The notes under the pieces were generated by a model. That model saw only the letters and a program-made list of their open reading frames with translations, ran no database searches and was not told the DNA's origin. Below are positions 32,608 to 40,113 of a stretch of 41,542 bases of DNA, piece by piece (the first letter of the stretch is position 1; the number at the start of each line of letters is the position of its first letter). The stretch is from NCBI GenBank assembly GCA_937981915.1, contig CALJMD010000073.1, positions 1 through 41,542 on the forward strand. Reading direction: 5' to 3'. The position numbers and the translations under genes were made by a program. Source of the DNA: an uncultured Acidimicrobiales bacterium (lineage in GTDB: Bacteria; Actinomycetota; Acidimicrobiia; Acidimicrobiales; SZUA-35).

Positions 32608-34272
32608 GTGGGTAGCGACAGCTCCAAGCAAGCAAGATCAGGCGAGCGTCTTTGGCTTGCCCGTTCGATGGTCGCCCTGTTGGCCGTGGGGCTGACCGTG
32701 TCGTCATGTGGGTTGTTGGGCGACGATTCACCCGAATCTGGGGTTCTGCAAAGTGAGTCGGCGGCCGATGTCGCTGAGGGCGACGCTCCAACGGTTGTGC
32801 AGGCAACACAGGCCACGCAGACCGACGAAGAGTTGCGTGCCGGGCTTGTGGCTCTTGAGCAGCGATGGCAGTCAGCGCGAGCCGAGAACGTAAGGGTTCT
32901 GACCAGTTTCTTGGGCCGTGAAGCTGACGTCGATTCCGATGAGGACGCCGACGAGGTCAAAGCGATTCGGTCACTGGGCGACTTCGAGCTCGACCTTGAG
33001 GAATGTCCGGACGGCTGGAACGATTTGGCCGGAGTCGATGCGGACACCATTCGGATCGCCCTGGTGGTAGCCCAGACTGGTGATCGTTGGCCGGTCAAGG
33101 CTGTAGGCGACGGTCTCAGTGCCTACATCGGGGCAGTAAACGACGATGGTGGTGTCGGTGGGCGTCGCATCGAATTGGTGATTAAGGATGATGCGTTCGA
33201 CCCTGAGCTCACGGCGACCGTTGTCGAAGAGCTTGTTTCGGAACCCGAGGATGCTGGCGAGACCGACGATGGCGAGACGCAGGTCATCGACGAAGACGCA
33301 GTTCTGGCAGTAGCCACCGTTGGCGCTCAACCCTCGCTGGAGGCGATGGAAATCCTGAACGAGGCCTGTGTCCCACAGCCACTTGCCCTGACTTCCCACC
33401 CCGGTCTTGGCGATCCGCAAGATAATCCCTGGACGACGAGCCTCCAGCTGGCTCATTCGACCGAGGCATTGCTGTGGGGAAACTGGATGAAGCGGAACCT
33501 CATAGACGACCTGCCCGTATCGATTGGCATGGTCGTGATCGACAACGAGTTCGGCGACATGTACGGATCGATCTTCGCTGATTGGGCTGATGCCAGTCGT
33601 GATGTGGTCAGCGGGTTGACGACCGTTCGTCATGACCCGGCCGGCGAAGAGTTCACCGAGGACCTCGTCGACTTGGCGGAGTCGCCGCCCGACATTCTCG
33701 TGGTTGCGACTTCGGGCCCCGCCTGCGCTGGTGTTCTGCGTGATGCCGCTGCCCTGGGTTTGACCAACCAGGTGGCGACCATCGTTTCTTCAACGTGCAA
33801 GGACCCGGAGCGATATATGGGCCCGGCCGGCAATGCCGCCGACGGTGTCTTGATGTTGGACGGCAGCGTCAAATCTACGACTAATCCACGGTTCCAGAAC
33901 GATCCGTTTGTACGCGAGATCTCCACGATCCTGGCCGACGCTGGAATAGACACCAGCAACCCTCTGGCCGGCACGGGGGCCGGCCTGGTCGGATGGACCC
34001 TGGTCGAGTCGCTTCGCATCGCATCAGAGCTACCCGGTGGCCTTTCACGATCGAATCTGGTGCTGGCCCAGCGAGCGCTTGACCTCGAACATCCCTATCT
34101 GATCGAGGGTATGCAGTTCGCCAGCCGGGGCCTCGACGACGCCTTCTTCTTGGAGGCGTCCGAACTCAGTCGATTCGACGCCTCCGAACGGGTGTGGATA
34201 ATCGAACCCATCGTGGTCGACATCAACGGCGGAACGCCGACGTGCTCGTGGTCTGGCACCGCCTGCGAGTAG
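32608..34272 (+). CDS. Periplasmic-binding-type lipoprotein (branched-chain amino-acid binding fold)
   Basis: Start set at GTG 32608 (554 residues); the frame is open to 32575, inside the tRNA terminator hairpin. N-terminal signal is basic n-region, LARSMVALLAVGLTV and lipobox VSSC, so it is lipid-anchored outside the membrane. An acidic spacer follows, then a type I periplasmic-binding fold: IRIALVVAQTGDRWPVKAVGDG, INDDGGVGGRRIELVIKDDAFDPE-type sequence, an acidic insert (PEDAGETDDGETQVIDED), VSIGMVVIDNEFG and VATSGPACAGVLRDAAALG. Livk-type proteins deliver amino acids or amides, but no permease or ATPase genes are adjacent, so it may be a sensor or use a distant transporter. Confidence 0.85.
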   Translation: MGSDSSKQARSGERLWLARSMVALLAVGLTVSSCGLLGDDSPESGVLQSESAADVAEGDAPTVVQATQATQTDEELRAGLVALEQRWQSARAENVRVLTSFLGREADVDSDEDADEVKAIRSLGDFELDLEECPDGWNDLAGVDADTIRIALVVAQTGDRWPVKAVGDGLSAYIGAVNDDGGVGGRRIELVIKDDAFDPELTATVVEELVSEPEDAGETDDGETQVIDEDAVLAVATVGAQPSLEAMEILNEACVPQPLALTSHPGLGDPQDNPWTTSLQLAHSTEALLWGNWMKRNLIDDLPVSIGMVVIDNEFGDMYGSIFADWADASRDVVSGLTTVRHDPAGEEFTEDLVDLAESPPDILVVATSGPACAGVLRDAAALGLTNQVATIVSSTCKDPERYMGPAGNAADGVLMLDGSVKSTTNPRFQNDPFVREISTILADAGIDTSNPLAGTGAGLVGWTLVESLRIASELPGGLSRSNLVLAQRALDLEHPYLIEGMQFASRGLDDAFFLEASELSRFDASERVWIIEPIVVDINGGTPTCSWSGTACE

Positions 34273-34384
34273 GCTCAGCGGCCAGTCAGGGCAGTTGAGA
34301 CGCTTGTTGCAGCAGTTCTAAGAATCTTCCAAGATGTGGGCAATTGCCCCACCATGCTGACACATAAATGTAAAATCAGAAGCA

Positions 34385-35611
34385 ATGGCTCAGGTGGAAC
34401 GGGACCCTGAACGAGCGGCGGCAGCTCTGCTTACTCGACGTACGTTGATGCGTCCGCTGCCGTCCAAGATTGAGGAACTGGTCGGCGTCGATCGCGAGAC
34501 GGCGGTGTCCGGACTTCTTGACGCCCCACTTGACGACGCCCAAGCACCTGAGGCCGAAAAGAGCGAGTCGACACTGACGTGGTGGCTGAACCGAATCTCT
34601 GAGAACGTCAACGGTCTACAAGAGCGGATGACGTTTCTCTGGCACACGTTGATTCCCAGCCATCGCTACGCAGTCGGCAATCAGGCCTTCGTCGGGATGC
34701 AGCTCAACATGATCCGGTCTCGTGCGTTGGGGAACTTCCGTGACCTCATGCAGGCCTTCGCTGCTGATCCTGCCATGCTCAAGTATCTCGATGCCGAGAG
34801 CTCAACGGCCAAGAATCCGAACGAGAATCTGGCTCGCGAGATCATGGAGCTGTTCACCGTTGGACTCGGCCACTACAGCGAAGAGGACGTCAGGCAAGCG
34901 GCCTTGGCGCTCTCCGGTTGGCGGGTGGATGGCGATGGCCGCCGGGCCTATATCGAACCGAAGCGGGCCTACGAAGGCGAGACGACGTTCTTCGGTGAAA
35001 CCAAACAGTGGGACACCCCGTCGATTGTTGACCGGCTGTGCGATCATCCCGCCACGGCGGCGCACATCGGTTCACGGGTTTGGTATCACTTCACCGGGCA
35101 GTATCTGGCAGGTGAGGCGAGAGCCGAGCTTGGAGCATGGTGGCAGGGCCAGAACCTTGACATCAAACCGCTATTGCAGCGAATCTTTCTGGATCAGCAG
35201 TTCTGGGAGAATCACTACGTACGGCCCCGGACTGGTTTCGAGTACTACTGCGCTGTCCAGAACGTGTTGAATCTGGATCCGTCCCAACACTGGAGGGCCA
35301 AAGAACTTGGCCAAATGGTGTACGAACCACCGAACGTAGGCGGATGGCCGGAGGGTGACCGGTGGCTGTCACCGGACTCGATGCTGCGGCGCTCGGGGAT
35401 GATGTTCTCGATCGACTTCAAAGACGTACCCAACGGTTTGACAGCCACGACAGAAGAAATTCTCGATGCCTGCGGTCTCTACGTATTGAACGATCAAGTC
35501 ATCTCGGCCATGGCGGCGACGGCGGATCATGTCGATGAGATCGGCGAAGAAGGGCCGCCACAGCTCAAGTGGCGAATTGCCATGAGTTGTCCGGAGTTTC
35601 AGCTGCAATGA
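34385..35611 (+). CDS. DUF1800 family protein
   Basis: 408 residues. Characteristic segments are present: RMTFLWHTLIPSHRYAVGNQ, FRDLMQAFAADPAMLKYLD, NPNENLAREIMELFTVGLGHYSEEDVRQAALALSGW, and PPNVGGWPEGDRWLSPDSMLRR. No signal peptide is visible. DUF1800 proteins are nearly always encoded beside a DUF1501 protein; function is not known. Its stop overlaps the DUF1501 start (ATGA), giving translational coupling. A weak AGAAG precedes the ATG. Confidence 0.88.
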   Translation: MAQVERDPERAAAALLTRRTLMRPLPSKIEELVGVDRETAVSGLLDAPLDDAQAPEAEKSESTLTWWLNRISENVNGLQERMTFLWHTLIPSHRYAVGNQAFVGMQLNMIRSRALGNFRDLMQAFAADPAMLKYLDAESSTAKNPNENLAREIMELFTVGLGHYSEEDVRQAALALSGWRVDGDGRRAYIEPKRAYEGETTFFGETKQWDTPSIVDRLCDHPATAAHIGSRVWYHFTGQYLAGEARAELGAWWQGQNLDIKPLLQRIFLDQQFWENHYVRPRTGFEYYCAVQNVLNLDPSQHWRAKELGQMVYEPPNVGGWPEGDRWLSPDSMLRRSGMMFSIDFKDVPNGLTATTEEILDACGLYVLNDQVISAMAATADHVDEIGEEGPPQLKWRIAMSCPEFQLQ

Positions 35612-37056
35612 CTGGATCTGACTACCAAGACTTTGATTACGGCGAGCAACCGCATCAGCCGCCCAGTGTTGGCCCGGACGGTGCGCCCGTCGACGGTGCC
35701 GGTGATGCGCCTTCGACGACCGATGATGTCATCACGCGTCGGCGGCTTCTTCAAGGCATGGGTGCGGCGGGAGCAGTTGGAGCCGGTGCATGGTGGCAAC
35801 TGCGAGGCGGAAATCAACCGCAGTCCGCAGTGGCCTCGAAGCGGGTTGACACCAGCGTCCTCGAGGTAGGAGCAAACAACGGTGGCCAGACCGAGACTTT
35901 GGCTGCGGGCTCCGTTGATGATCTGCTGAGCCAATTCGGAGTTGCCGACAACGTGCTGTTAACGCCGGCGCCGGTTGACCAGCGAGTCTTGGTTCTCATT
36001 GAGCTTGAGGGTGGCAACGACGGCCTTTCGACTGTCGTTCCCTACTCGGCCGGTGCTTACTACGACCGCCGTCCCAACCTGTCCATTGCGCCGGAGTCAG
36101 TGATCCCCATTGACAGCGAAGTCGGGCTCAACCCGCAGCTGGCCAGGCTTTCCCAACGGCAGGTGGCCGTTGTTGAAGGCGTTGGACCGGTCAATGGAAA
36201 CTTGTCGCACTTCGAGATGGTCGAACGATGGGACTACGGATCGACCGAGGGTGGCAACGCCAGTCGAGCAGGCTTCCTGGCTCGGGTGGTTGACCGGATC
36301 GACTCTGGAAGTCCTGTCACCGGACTCTCGGTGGCCGGCCATACTCCTCGGTTTACGAACGCCTCGGCCTCGACGCTGTCCATTGAGAATCTCAACGCGC
36401 TGAAAGTCCTCACCAACAACGATTGGATTTACCCGATCTATCGCCAGAGTCTGACCTCGGTAAGTGGGGGCCCTGTTGCCAACACCTTGGCCGGGACGTG
36501 GAACCAATTGTTCTCGATGGGACGGTCCCTCGCTGGCGACATCGAACGCTACGACGGTGACAGCCCGATCGTCAAGAACGGGGGCGGACTCGGACGCCAA
36601 TTGGCCATGGCCGCAGCGTTGATTAAGGCTGACCTTGGTATCCGTGTTGTCCACGCTCGTATGGGTGGCTTCGACACCCACGACGGCCACAACGGGCGCC
36701 ACGAGCGGCTAATGGGCCAGCTCGACGGCGCTGTTGACGCATTCCTTCAAATCATCGCCGACGCCGGGCTGGCTGATCGAGTATTGGTCGCCACCACCAG
36801 CGAGTTTGGACGGCGGGTCAGCGAGAATTCGAGCGGCTTGGACCACGGAGCTGCGTCCACCATGCTTTTGTTTGGGCCGGTCGTACCCGGTCGTCTGGGC
36901 GACCCGTCGCCGGTTAGCAACCTTGATAACCGAGGGAACCTGAAGACGACCATCGGTTTCGACAGATATCTGGCGAGCTTGGCCCAGGAGTGGCTCGGCG
37001 TTGATGCCGGTGCTGTTCTTGATAGCGCACCGGCCCCAATCAGTATCTTGGCCTAA
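35608..37056 (+). CDS. DUF1501 family protein with Tat signal
   Basis: 482 residues. After a 42-residue acidic/Pro-rich leader there is a twin-arginine signal (ITRRRLLQGMGAAGAVGAGAWW), so the folded protein should be exported by Tat. DUF1501 features follow: VLIELEGGNDGLSTVVPY, NGNLSHFEMVERWDYG, GGFDTHDGHNGRHERLMGQL and TTSEFGRRVSENSSGLDHGAAS, resembling alkaline-phosphatase/sulfatase-superfamily metal motifs. Enzyme activity unproven. The DUF1800 partner has no signal of its own. Confidence 0.88.
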   Translation: MTGSDYQDFDYGEQPHQPPSVGPDGAPVDGAGDAPSTTDDVITRRRLLQGMGAAGAVGAGAWWQLRGGNQPQSAVASKRVDTSVLEVGANNGGQTETLAAGSVDDLLSQFGVADNVLLTPAPVDQRVLVLIELEGGNDGLSTVVPYSAGAYYDRRPNLSIAPESVIPIDSEVGLNPQLARLSQRQVAVVEGVGPVNGNLSHFEMVERWDYGSTEGGNASRAGFLARVVDRIDSGSPVTGLSVAGHTPRFTNASASTLSIENLNALKVLTNNDWIYPIYRQSLTSVSGGPVANTLAGTWNQLFSMGRSLAGDIERYDGDSPIVKNGGGLGRQLAMAAALIKADLGIRVVHARMGGFDTHDGHNGRHERLMGQLDGAVDAFLQIIADAGLADRVLVATTSEFGRRVSENSSGLDHGAASTMLLFGPVVPGRLGDPSPVSNLDNRGNLKTTIGFDRYLASLAQEWLGVDAGAVLDSAPAPISILA

Positions 37057-37086
37057 AGGCCAGCGCCTAGTGTTGGGTCGCTGAAG

Positions 37087-37117
37087 CGGCTTTGTCGCAG
37101 GTGTCTGCGATTAGCCG
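37087..37117. terminator. Two-part hairpin between convergent genes
   Basis: Inner stem CGCAG / CTGCG with GTGT loop (37096-37109) and outer stem CGGCT / AGCCG (37087-37117) across a small internal loop. It lies between stops of the DUF1501 gene and the leftward gene ending at 37139. No T-tract on either side, so termination is only suggested. Confidence 0.4.
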
Positions 37118-37138
37118 TTCCAGTTCCCCAACGATGGA

Positions 37139-38518
37139 TTAGGGCGTGGCTGGTGCCGCCGTCGGCAGTTCGAGACCGATGCGCCCGGCGTCGTCGGCAC
37201 AGAAGACCGTGACGGCTGCATCAACGACGAGACTGAGTTCTTCTGATCCCAGTTCCTCGTTTTGAGCCGCCGCCAACGCGTCATCGCGCGTGGTCGTGTA
37301 CTCGTCGAGGCTTGCCGAGTTCTGTGCGTATCCGCAGGCGGTCTGTCCGAATGCCAGTAGCTCACCCGAGCTCAAGGCTGCGGCTGTAATTTCGAGCTCG
37401 TCCAACTTGGTGCGAAATTGATCAATGAGCACTGCGTCTTGTTCACTGACCGCTGTGGTTTCCTCACCAGTGCCACCGTCATTGTCGGTGTCTGTTCCGG
37501 TTCCCTCGGTCATGGCGTCGTCAACCATGACGTCATCGGTCACGGGGTCTTCGGTCATGGCGTCGTCAACCATGACGTCATCGGTCACGGGGTCTTCGGT
37601 CATGGCGTCGTCAACCATGGCGTCATCAGTCATGGAATCTTCAGACATGGCGTCGTCGGTCATCGAGTCATCCACGGCCGCATCGTCGGTAGCAGGAAGG
37701 CTGGTGTCGGAACTTGACTCTGCGAGGTCGCTGGGAGACTGAAGGGTGCTGCCGTCCCCGCCGCTTTGGGTCATGAGGTAACCGGCGATCACCATGGCCA
37801 CGACAATTAGTCCGCCGGCTGCGACCAGGGCCGGGTTCCGCTTGATGACGGACGCCTTGTCGCTGCCTCCCACTGGGGTGGTAGGGGGTTCTTCGAGAAT
37901 GCCTCCACCAGCTTGTGCCTCAGGGGCGTAACCGGCTGGCGCAACCATCGTGCGGTCGGCAACTGCTGTGGTCGCCCCCGTGCCGTAGGCCGCCGATGAG
38001 GTGTACGGCCCAGGTCGACTCTGTGTGCTCGTTGGGTCGTAGATGTTGGTGGGGTCGTAGGTGTTGAGCGGGTTCTGTGTGCTGGTGGGGTCGTAGGTGT
38101 TGAGCGGGTTCTGTGTGCTGGTGGGGTCGTAGGTGTTGAGCGGGTTTTGCGTGCTGGTGGGGTCGTAGGTGTTGAGCGGGTTTTGCGTGCTCATCGGATT
38201 ACTGGGAGCGACTTGACGCGATGACCCGGTTGCCGGATTGAACGCCTGTGTCTGATCCTCGCCCACCGGTCGACTCATGGTGGTACGGACCTCGGCATCA
38301 AACGACGGTGCCCCAGGTCCGGTCTGTACGGTGTTGGTCGGCTGCCAGGGGTCCTGGCTACCATTTCCTGGTGGTGGTGTAGGTGGTCGTCCACCTCTGG
38401 CGGCGGGGCCCGGACCGGTCCCTTCGGCCCACCAACGACCGTCCGCGGCCAGGTACCAATCGTCTGGTGGCGGCCAAACGTAACGCTCGCCATTCCATGC
38501 TTCGTAGTCGGTGTCCAT
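37139..38518 (-). CDS. Repeat-rich single-pass membrane protein with DUF2510-like N-terminus
   Basis: 459 residues. N-terminal PPPDDWYLAADGRWWAEGTGPG resembles the W-rich DUF2510-like module of acidimicrobial proteins. Then a Pro/Gly-rich region with four NPLNTYDPTSTQ-type repeats, and a TM helix at about 230-250 (PALVAAGGLIVVAMVIAGYL). The outer part begins with a Ser/Asp-rich and strongly acidic stretch with 15-residue repeats (MTEDPVTDDVMVDDA), then a globular C-terminal domain with two Cys (FGQTACGYAQ and VTVFCADDAG), possibly a disulfide. Function unknown. The ATG has GAGGG a few nt upstream, and a TATATT -10 lies between arms of an inverted repeat. Confidence 0.75.
   Translation of the reverse strand: MDTDYEAWNGERYVWPPPDDWYLAADGRWWAEGTGPGPAARGGRPPTPPPGNGSQDPWQPTNTVQTGPGAPSFDAEVRTTMSRPVGEDQTQAFNPATGSSRQVAPSNPMSTQNPLNTYDPTSTQNPLNTYDPTSTQNPLNTYDPTSTQNPLNTYDPTNIYDPTSTQSRPGPYTSSAAYGTGATTAVADRTMVAPAGYAPEAQAGGGILEEPPTTPVGGSDKASVIKRNPALVAAGGLIVVAMVIAGYLMTQSGGDGSTLQSPSDLAESSSDTSLPATDDAAVDDSMTDDAMSEDSMTDDAMVDDAMTEDPVTDDVMVDDAMTEDPVTDDVMVDDAMTEGTGTDTDNDGGTGEETTAVSEQDAVLIDQFRTKLDELEITAAALSSGELLAFGQTACGYAQNSASLDEYTTTRDDALAAAQNEELGSEELSLVVDAAVTVFCADDAGRIGLELPTAAPATP
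37506..37635 (-). repeat. Tandem 45-bp repeats encoding acidic 15-residue units
   Basis: Two identical 45-bp units (37506-37550, 37551-37595) and a third, diverging copy encode the MTEDPVTDDVMVDDA-type region of the repeat-rich membrane protein. Perfect identity of two units suggests recent duplication. Confidence 0.9.
38048..38191 (-). repeat. Four tandem 36-bp coding repeats
   Basis: Four 36-bp units encode NPLNTYDPTSTQ-type repeats in the cytoplasmic part of the same protein. Copies differ at only a few bases (TTCTGTGT or TTTTGCGT in the third and fourth). Confidence 0.92.
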
Positions 38519-38540
38519 TAGGCCCTCGCCAATTTCGGGT

Positions 38541-38567
38541 TGTTACGACTGCAATATATCCGTAACA
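38541..38567 (-). promoter_or_regulatory. Promoter with flanking TGTTACG inverted repeat
   Basis: TGTTACG (38541-38547) and CGTAACA (38561-38567) form a perfect 7-bp inverted repeat with a 13-bp spacer. On the minus strand the spacer holds TATATT (38553-38558), placed like a -10 about 35 nt before the ATG at 38518. A third TGTTACG is at 38617-38623. This arrangement looks like an operator covering the promoter. Confidence 0.5.
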
Positions 38568-38738
38568 GTGTAGTTCCTTGCCGCTGCTGGCGTACGTGTC
38601 CACGATGATTCGTTTCTGTTACGTGATCGTCGCCGCCTATTACAGCGTGTAGGTAAAGATACCTAGAAGTTGACGCGTTCGAAATACTGGTTATCGAACC
38701 CAACGGACCGCGGGCTCCGCTAGGGTAGGAGCTTCCAC

Positions 38739-38812
38739 GCGCGGATGCCCGAGCGGCCTAAGGGAGTGGCCTGCAAAGCCATGATTCGCGGGTTCAAATC
38801 CCGCTCCGCGCT
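38739..38812 (+). tRNA. tRNA-Cys (GCA)
   Basis: Acceptor GCGCGGA / TCCGCGC, anticodon arm GTGGC-CTGCAAA-GCCAT with anticodon GCA, T-arm GCGGG-TTCAAAT-CCCGC. A TTGACG at 38670 may be its -35. No encoded CCA. Confidence 0.95.
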
Positions 38813-38817
38813 CTGTC

Positions 38818-38848
38818 GGTTCAGTAGCGGTTTCCGCTAACCTGAACC
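38818..38848 (+). other. Long hairpin between tRNA-Cys and tRNA-Val
   Basis: GGTTCAG-TAGCGG pairs with CCGCTA-CTGAACC around a TTT loop, with only a 2-nt bulge. There is no T-tract after it, so it may be an RNA-processing site in a tRNA-Cys/tRNA-Val transcript or a factor-assisted terminator. Confidence 0.55.
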
Positions 38849-38857
38849 AACGAAAAT

Positions 38858-38931
38858 GGGCCATTAACTCAGTTGGCTAGAGTGCTTCCATGACATGGAA
38901 GAAGTCGGGGGTTCAAGTCCCTCATGGCCCA
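38858..38931 (+). tRNA. tRNA-Val (GAC)
   Basis: Acceptor GGGCCAT / ATGGCCC, anticodon arm CTTCC-ATGACAT-GGAAG with anticodon GAC, T-arm GGGGG-TTCAAGT-CCCTC. Discriminator A at 38931. It is the probable attachment-site gene for the integrative element to its right. Confidence 0.95.
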
Positions 38932-38989
38932 CCCTAAAACCCCAGGTCACGGACTTGCACCCGCTGCCGCACCGTGAATTACGTGGGGC

Positions 38990-39011
38990 TGATAGCCGAA
39001 GTGATAGCCGA
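38990..39011 (+). repeat. Paired 10-bp direct repeats TGATAGCCGA
   Basis: TGATAGCCGA occurs at 38990-38999 and 39002-39011, a 12-bp period, between tRNA-Val and the first element gene. Position near an attachment site suits integrase arm-type binding sites; this is inference. Confidence 0.5.
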
Positions 39012-39061
39012 GGCTGGTTGGAAAGCGATTTTCCGACTCCACCAATTTTTAGGGGCGACCT

Positions 39062-40042
39062 ATGGCCAGAGAGCAACGTCTGAGTGCTGATGCGCGACGG
39101 CTAATGCAGGACTTATTGGACTGCGGCCAAACCGAGCTGATTCGCGTTCGGAATACCGATGTAGATCCTCACACCAACAATATTCACCCGAGAGACGAAG
39201 ACGGCCAACAAGCGGAACCTATCCCCGGTGTACGCGACGGTCCACTCATCGAGCTCGCCGGGCTTGGCCTGATCAGCAAGAGCGATACCAAAGTAGTCTT
39301 GACTGACCGAGGATTAGCCTGGACCCCAGATCACCCGGATGACCGACACGCTCCGTCGCGTCGGAACCAGTTCGTAATAGCACTCGGGACCGTAGTGCTT
39401 GCGATTGTCGCCACGGTGACATTGATCTTGTCCCTCCCACGTCCTGACGATCAGCCAGCGGCACCCACTGCGGTGGAGAGTTCGGTCGCGACCACATCTT
39501 CTACGGTCTTGCAGAGTGGGCCGACAGAGGAGATGAGTGCCGATCCGACGACAACCAGCGTTGACACATCGGATGAATTGGGAGCCGGCGAAGTGTGCAC
39601 TGTTGACCCTCGTAGTTTCAATGATCTTGAAGTCGCGAATATGGCAGTGAGTGGCGATGGACTATGTGGCCGCATCCTCTTCTCGACAATCGGTCCAGAG
39701 GGTATGGCCAGTTGGCTTCCTCCAGTTGGGCAGGACTGGTCGCTTGATATCGATCGGTGCGGGCTATACGACAGCAGGGAAGGAATCCTCATCGGGGAGC
39801 ACTTTGAATTGGCACTGCTGACCGGTGAGGGCCGAGAACTGGCCAGTGAGTTCAAGTCGCGAGTTCCATCGGATACTCCGCTTGATGCGATCGAATTTCA
39901 GCTCATCGGAGAGCTTCCAGGCGTTGACGTCGATTTCGGAACGTGTCAGGCTAAGCCGCCGCAAGACGATTCTGAATCGAAGGCCCAAGTCACCTTCAGG
40001 TATTGCAGTGTGAACTCAGTCGATGAGAAATGCACCGGATGA
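39062..40042 (+). CDS. Single-pass membrane protein with cytoplasmic wHTH-like part and extracellular Cys-containing domain, hypothetical
   Basis: 326 residues, ATG with AGGGG 7 nt upstream. Residues 1-95 are soluble and contain a winged-helix-like stretch (GPLIELAGLGLISKSDTKVVLTDRGLAWT). Residues about 101-122 (NQFVIALGTVVLAIVATVTLIL) are a TM helix. A Thr/Ser-rich linker leads to an extracellular domain with about six Cys (EVCTVD, GLCGRI, DRCGLY, GTCQAK, RYCSVN, EKCTG), which suggests disulfides. No family recognised. It is cargo of the integrative element; a membrane-linked regulator is only a guess. Confidence 0.65.
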   Translation: MAREQRLSADARRLMQDLLDCGQTELIRVRNTDVDPHTNNIHPRDEDGQQAEPIPGVRDGPLIELAGLGLISKSDTKVVLTDRGLAWTPDHPDDRHAPSRRNQFVIALGTVVLAIVATVTLILSLPRPDDQPAAPTAVESSVATTSSTVLQSGPTEEMSADPTTTSVDTSDELGAGEVCTVDPRSFNDLEVANMAVSGDGLCGRILFSTIGPEGMASWLPPVGQDWSLDIDRCGLYDSREGILIGEHFELALLTGEGRELASEFKSRVPSDTPLDAIEFQLIGELPGVDVDFGTCQAKPPQDDSESKAQVTFRYCSVNSVDEKCTG

Positions 40043-40113
40043 AAACAGAGTCTTGAACAACCTCTCCACCTGCCTCTAGCCACGCGATCAGAAGATTTCG
40101 GGGCCCACGCTTG

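Noticed and set aside
32608-34272. ABC transporter operon
   Set aside because: No permease or ATPase gene adjoins; flanked by a tRNA and DUF1800.
38048-38191. CRISPR-like or satellite DNA
   Set aside because: In-frame protein repeats without unique spacers; no cas genes.
38864-39076. Minus-strand frame across tRNA-Val
   Set aside because: It overlaps a clear tRNA gene; coding is an artefact of tRNA complementarity.
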